DNA of 30,299 nucleotides from a virus. Location: positions 1 through 30,299 of the IMG/VR virus record IMGVR_UViG_3300044675_001482; one strand, 5' to 3'. A model generated the notes under the pieces. The model was not told where the DNA came from and made no database searches. It was given only the letters and a program-made list of their open reading frames with translations. The position numbers and the translations under genes were made by a program. Of the stretch, positions 30,149-30,299 are shown piece by piece. Position 1 is the first letter of the stretch; the number at the start of each line of letters is the position of its first letter.

Positions 30149-30299
30149 TAGCGTTGTGCGCCCTTAAGGTTCGACAAAATCATAGTGAACTATTGAACTA
30201 TCAAACAGCTGGGGAGCCTATGGCCGTTTTTCTCACGCTGAGTCCCGTTTGAGACTGATTGGGGCTGACGCTAGAGAAATGCCGCGCGCGCGAATTACC
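30149..30299 (-). promoter_or_regulatory. Candidate late-promoter and packaging-site region
   Basis: No gene is supported here. On the minus strand ATAGTTCA occurs twice in tandem (30201-30194 and 30193-30186), followed by TATGAT (30184-30179), a possible -10 box 30 nt before the GTG of the terminase small-subunit gene. On the plus strand ATAGT-GA-ACTAT (30182-30193) is an inverted repeat. In lambda-type genomes the cos site lies just before this gene; the GC-rich run near 30282-30292 could be part of one, but no cos can be defined from one genome. Confidence 0.4.

Noticed and set aside
30149-30299. A defined cos site
   Set aside because: The region is where cos is expected in lambda-type genomes, but no overhang can be fixed from a single sequence. 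The 7-bp inverted pair CTAGCGT/ACGCTAG (30148 and 30268) is short enough to occur by chance.

Overview
The window looks like a large part of a lambda-like, long-tailed temperate phage (siphovirus plan) of a high-GC picocyanobacterium, probably of the freshwater Synechococcus/Cyanobium type. The cyanobacterial assignment is an inference. It rests on small proteins that resemble, from memory, cyanophage proteins: a 45-residue basic protein (6289-6426), a 49-residue membrane protein (5734-5883), and tail-fibre motifs such as NTGFYSPGADQ. It also rests on a stand-alone AP2-domain protein and on high-GC codon use. No ribosomal, metabolic or other clearly chromosomal gene is present.

Layout. (1) Positions 1-2184 hold a run of small plus-strand genes: the end of a truncated gene, a Cys-cluster protein, a 59-residue protein, an AP2-domain protein, a 29-residue membrane peptide and three further small proteins. 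Two minus-strand genes interrupt it, one encoding an HNH nuclease. (2) Positions 2174-2452 look like a phage attachment site. A 45-nt sequence shaped like the 3' half of a tRNA-Lys(UUU) gene, followed by a terminator for its strand, lies between two identical 19-bp repeats. The tyrosine integrase gene (2453-3544) starts 10 bp after the right-hand repeat. (3) From 30148 down to 3543 every gene is on the minus strand in one closely packed late operon, with mostly 1-4 nt overlaps. It ends at a strong terminator facing the integrase stop codon.

The late operon follows the lambda order: terminase small subunit, an inserted DNA methyltransferase, terminase large subunit, a W-position protein, portal, a protease-capsid fusion, and two connector-region proteins. 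An inserted fibre cassette comes next (collagen-like protein, a 131-residue protein, a YadA-like repeat fibre). Then come the tail genes: a small protein, a U-like tail terminator, a small protein, the tail tube, G and GT chaperones with an A-AAA-AAC frameshift site, tape measure, M, L, K, I and J. The operon ends with three tail-fibre-region genes, two small basic proteins, two holin candidates, a two-domain endolysin, dCTP deaminase and an HNH homing-type nuclease.

Both putative integrase arm-site clusters flank the tRNA-like core. This favours an unintegrated phage genome or phage-derived contig over an integrated prophage, in which the two arms would be separated. Repressor, replication and most lysogeny genes are not in the window and presumably lie beyond its ends. 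The most notable observations are the compact attachment region, the frameshift signal, the protease-capsid fusion with an internal start, the fibre cassette inside the head-tail connector genes, and the unexplained small genes left of the integrase.
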